NCBI GenBank assembly: GCA_900546285.1
Contig: URCJ01000011.1
Coordinates: forward strand, 1 to 41,780
From: an uncultured Solobacterium sp.
Lineage (GTDB): Bacteria > Bacillota_I > Bacilli_A > Erysipelotrichales > Erysipelotrichaceae
DNA: 41,780 bases
Direction: 5' to 3'
Shown: one piece after another, positions 39,713-41,780 of the stretch
Position numbering within the stretch: position 1 is the first letter of the stretch
Layout: the number at the start of each line of letters is the position of its first letter
Position numbers and translations under genes: made by a program
The notes under the pieces: generated by a model
What the model saw: only the letters and a program-made list of their open reading frames with translations
What the model was told of the DNA's origin: nothing
Database searches by the model: none

Positions 39713-39788
39713 TGGGGTAAGTAATGGGAATCGCACCCATATCACCAGAGCCACAATCTAGTATTCTAGCTATTGAACTATACTCACC
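39713..39788 (-). tRNA. tRNA-His (GTG)
   Basis: Anticodon loop TTGTGGC. The extra G-1 is encoded and faces C73, as in bacterial tRNA-His, and the acceptor is GTGAGTA/TACTTAC. CCA is encoded. The T-loop reads TGCGATT, with G where U55 is almost always found. Confidence 0.9.
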
Positions 39789-39793
39789 ATTTT

Positions 39794-39869
39794 TGGTGGA
39801 ACATAGCGGGATCGAACCGCTGACCTTCTGCGTGCAAAACAGACGCTCTCCCGATTGAGCTAATGCCCC
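39794..39869 (-). tRNA. tRNA-Ala (TGC)
   Basis: GGGGCAT/ATGTTCC acceptor with two G-T pairs, D-arm GCTC/GAGC, anticodon loop TTTGCAC with TGC, T-arm AGCGG-TTCGATC-CCGCT and encoded CCA. It is the first tRNA of the Ala-His-Arg cluster, with 5 nt to tRNA-His. Confidence 0.95.
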
Positions 39870-39871
39870 AT

Positions 39872-39901
39872 AAGAGCCTTAAAATGGCTCTTTGTTTTTT
39901 T
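39872..39901 (+). terminator. Terminator facing right, between tRNA-Ala and the methyltransferase gene
   Basis: AAGAGCC-TTAAAAT-GGCTCTT followed by TGTTTTTTTTATTTT on the + strand. No + strand gene precedes it, so it may stop antisense transcription, or act only as a hairpin for the minus-strand methyltransferase transcript. Confidence 0.6.
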
Positions 39902-39924
39902 TATTTTATTTCAACGAAAACTTG

Positions 39925-40821
39925 TTATTCTTTCATTCTTAGCAATATATTATTGTAATATTCTTCATTTATTTCAAATCCGATATATTCTCTATTTAAC
40001 TTTTTTGCAGCAACCAACGTTGTTCCACATCCACAAAAAGGATCCAATACAGTTTGTCCTTCTTTAGTTACTAACGAAATAAGTATTTCCATTAATTCCA
40101 CTGCTTTTTGTGTTGGGTGCAACCCTCTATCGGTTTTTTGTGCCTTAACCTTTATAATGTTTGAACAAATTTCAAGTCCTTCGTTTAAAGTGGTTAATTC
40201 TTTTATTTTATTTTCATTAAATGCGCCGACTTCATATTTTATTATATTGTCTGTCAAAGTAGTTCCTTGTGGATAAGGTTTCATAAACCAAAGTATTGGT
40301 TCAAATAATGGTCTTAGGTTTCCGATTTTCCATCCTTCCCATGTTAAACTATTTTGCTCATCATTTCTTCTATCAAAAACGCAACTAACCCTTTGTGCCC
40401 TGTACGCAGCTGAATCTTTTTCCCATGCAATCATATCTTTAAAAATAAAACCAGCGTCTTCCATCGCACAAATACATCTATGAGCCATTCTTCGTCCTGC
40501 AAATATGAAACAACTTGCACCCGGCTTCAATACTCTTAGCCAATCTTTTGCCCACGATGAACACCATTGATAATATTCAACTGGGATATTTTTATCTGAT
40601 TGAGCCCAACCATTTAATGGTTTACCTCTAGTTTTAAAAATACTTCCACTTTTTTCTTGTGCTGGGCTCTTCCCCAACAGCGCACTATTTGTGTTGTTGT
40701 GCAAAACATCCCATTCATCATAATTTATTCCATATGGGATATCAGATAAAATTAAATGTACTGATTCTGTGTCTATATTCTTTATCAATTGTACAGAATC
40801 GCCTAATTCAATTCTACTCAT
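39925..40821 (-). CDS. DNA N-methyltransferase of a HindIII-like restriction-modification system (298 aa)
   Basis: AGGTGA lies 8 nt before the ATG. Motif IV is DIPY (27-30), a variant of the DPPY of amino-methyltransferases, and it comes before the S-adenosylmethionine motif I, DPFCGCGTT (about 256-264). The order IV...I is that of the beta class (N6-A or N4-C). The TRD region lies between. The gene follows the HindIII-like endonuclease gene by 11 bases. By that pairing it should protect AAGCTT by adenine methylation, which is inference from the partner. AAGCTT occurs many times in the window (for example 11645, 13521 and 31988), so protection would be needed. Confidence 0.88.
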   Translation of the reverse strand: MSRIELGDSVQLIKNIDTESVHLILSDIPYGINYDEWDVLHNNTNSALLGKSPAQEKSGSIFKTRGKPLNGWAQSDKNIPVEYYQWCSSWAKDWLRVLKPGASCFIFAGRRMAHRCICAMEDAGFIFKDMIAWEKDSAAYRAQRVSCVFDRRNDEQNSLTWEGWKIGNLRPLFEPILWFMKPYPQGTTLTDNIIKYEVGAFNENKIKELTTLNEGLEICSNIIKVKAQKTDRGLHPTQKAVELMEILISLVTKEGQTVLDPFCGCGTTLVAAKKLNREYIGFEINEEYYNNILLRMKE

Positions 40822-40832
40822 TAATATTTCAC

Positions 40833-41738
40833 CTACCTATTTAATTTATCAATATATTGTGTAATAACATTTATTTTTTCTTGTAATTTCATTGTTTTAA
40901 TCAATTCTTCTATAGCTTTTTCTTTGGTATATTTTTTTATTTCTTCTATACACCCTGTCCAATAAGCAATTTCGGTTTTTCCTCTATATATAATTAGCTT
41001 TTTGTATTTATCTAACATGCTATTATATTTTGATTCTAATAGCCCAGCTTTCTTCGCAACATAAACATCCATTTTAGGTAAAAAACAACATTTGGCATTT
41101 ACAAAACTTAACGTTTTATCTCTTGCTATCATTTGAGAAGCGTTCCATAACGATTCCAGCGATAATGTTTCTGTTTCTTTAATATTTTTTTCTAACAAAA
41201 TTGACATATGTTCCCATGCCATCAAACACACATTATTTTCAAGAGCTTTCGAATATATTTGACTAGTAGATTGTGGGTATTGAAAATAAGGAGCTACTAA
41301 AACAGCATACTCATTTTCAGAACCTCGCCAATCACTCAAATTGCTAACTTTAAAATCTTTTTGATTTTTTGCTGTTCTACTCAACCTAAAACATTTCGCA
41401 TCTGCAACCAAGCTATATTTATATCCTGAAACACTTTTCGCTAGTATATCGGCACTATCAGCCCTTTCATCCAACGCTTTTGATGCCAACCCTAACATTC
41501 TGAAACATCTCGCTAAAACTATATCCGAGGCTTTTGAGTATAACTTTTCTTCTGTTGAATCGTGTTCTATGCTTTCGGGTATAGTCCCCATTTGTTTTAC
41601 GATTTCTTTAAAATCTTTTTCTGATACTTTATCAATATAATCTTTTATTTCTTCAGTTGCCTCCTTAAACTCTTTTACAGAAAATTCTTTAATCTTTTTT
41701 ATAAGTTTTTCAAACACTCCTTTTGTATCGAACGTCAA
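40833..41738 (-). CDS. hindIIIR: HindIII-like type II restriction endonuclease (301 aa)
   Basis: The sequence resembles R.HindIII as I remember it over nearly its full length (300 aa), most clearly in VADAK.FRLSRTAKNQKDFK, then DWR, YAVL.AP.FQYP and WEH..ILL. The PD-(D/E)xK site is Asp97 (ADSADILA) with Asp113-Ala-Lys115. It should cut AAGCTT as a dimer. The start is uncertain. There is no ATG; a TTG at 41738 lies 10 nt after an in-frame TAA, and a GTG at 41717 directly follows AAAGGA. The endonuclease gene precedes its methyltransferase in the same operon, so control of timing must come from elsewhere. Confidence 0.85.
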   Translation of the reverse strand: MTFDTKGVFEKLIKKIKEFSVKEFKEATEEIKDYIDKVSEKDFKEIVKQMGTIPESIEHDSTEEKLYSKASDIVLARCFRMLGLASKALDERADSADILAKSVSGYKYSLVADAKCFRLSRTAKNQKDFKVSNLSDWRGSENEYAVLVAPYFQYPQSTSQIYSKALENNVCLMAWEHMSILLEKNIKETETLSLESLWNASQMIARDKTLSFVNAKCCFLPKMDVYVAKKAGLLESKYNSMLDKYKKLIIYRGKTEIAYWTGCIEEIKKYTKEKAIEELIKTMKLQEKINVITQYIDKLNR

Positions 41739-41780
41739 ATTGTTTAAAGGTTATCTAGCTAAATTAATTGGTGATATATT

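Noticed and set aside
1..41780. CRISPR array
   Set aside because: No regularly spaced direct repeats of 25-40 bases seen; the only regular repeat is the 12-bp coding repeat at 10765-10816.

Overview
The window is AT-rich (roughly 30% GC by eye) and looks like the chromosome of a low-GC Firmicute/Tenericute. Bacilli such as Erysipelotrichales or the uncultured RF39-type gut lineages fit best. The basis is an FtsZ with Bacillota-type motifs, Shine-Dalgarno sequences of the AAGGAG kind, lipobox lipoproteins, giant secreted proteins built of InlB B-repeat and Cna-B-like modules, and many intrinsic terminators. TGA acts as a stop (the 23578 gene ends in an ATGA overlap), so the genetic code is the standard bacterial one. 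The genus is my inference.

Layout. (1) 1-9834, minus strand: a surface-protein cluster with secreted InlB-repeat proteins of 605, 388 and 1709 residues, a lipoprotein with a degenerate thioredoxin-like fold, and the start of a small membrane protein that runs off the window edge. A run of eight G near the start of the 605-residue gene could switch it on and off. (2) 9835-14593: accessory genes, namely an AlbA/Schlafen-type ATPase-like regulator with a 12-bp in-frame tandem repeat, two fossils of IS200/IS605 right ends, and an operon of unrecognised small proteins. (3) 14715-25293: a 2668-residue adhesin anchored by C-terminal membrane helices, behind two overlapping lipoprotein genes. The first lipoprotein gene looks leaderless. 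(4) 25392-28528: a BRO-N antirepressor-like gene, a Met-anticodon tRNA with initiator-like features, a small unknown gene and a PcfJ-like gene. (5) 28540-30211: ftsZ and an intrinsically disordered protein with two ISPxxG motifs that overlaps its start. (6) 30212-36729: a tnpB with a structured omega-RNA-like 3' region, a metallophosphoesterase/TIM-barrel pair, lipoproteins, a pilin-like protein, a thioredoxin lipoprotein and a site-2 protease whose gene also looks leaderless. (7) 36730-39631: a 48-residue gene and a 245-nt structured RNA with matching promoters, a second tnpB element, an acidic protein and a second candidate small RNA. (8) 39632-41738: a tRNA-Ala/His/Arg cluster and a HindIII-like restriction-modification pair.

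How the genes may work together. The secreted proteins carry many cysteine pairs, and the window encodes one CxxC thioredoxin-type lipoprotein plus a cysteine-depleted relative, so extracellular disulfide handling is plausible. Several surface-protein genes share operons with lipoproteins. Mobile DNA (two tnpB elements and two dead right ends), the restriction-modification pair and the BRO and PcfJ genes mark this as a plastic region around a few core genes (ftsZ, tRNAs, site-2 protease). The least explained items are the 37067-37311 RNA, the ISPxxG protein next to ftsZ, the two promoter-on-start-codon arrangements, and the initiator-like tRNA that lacks the usual three G:C pairs.
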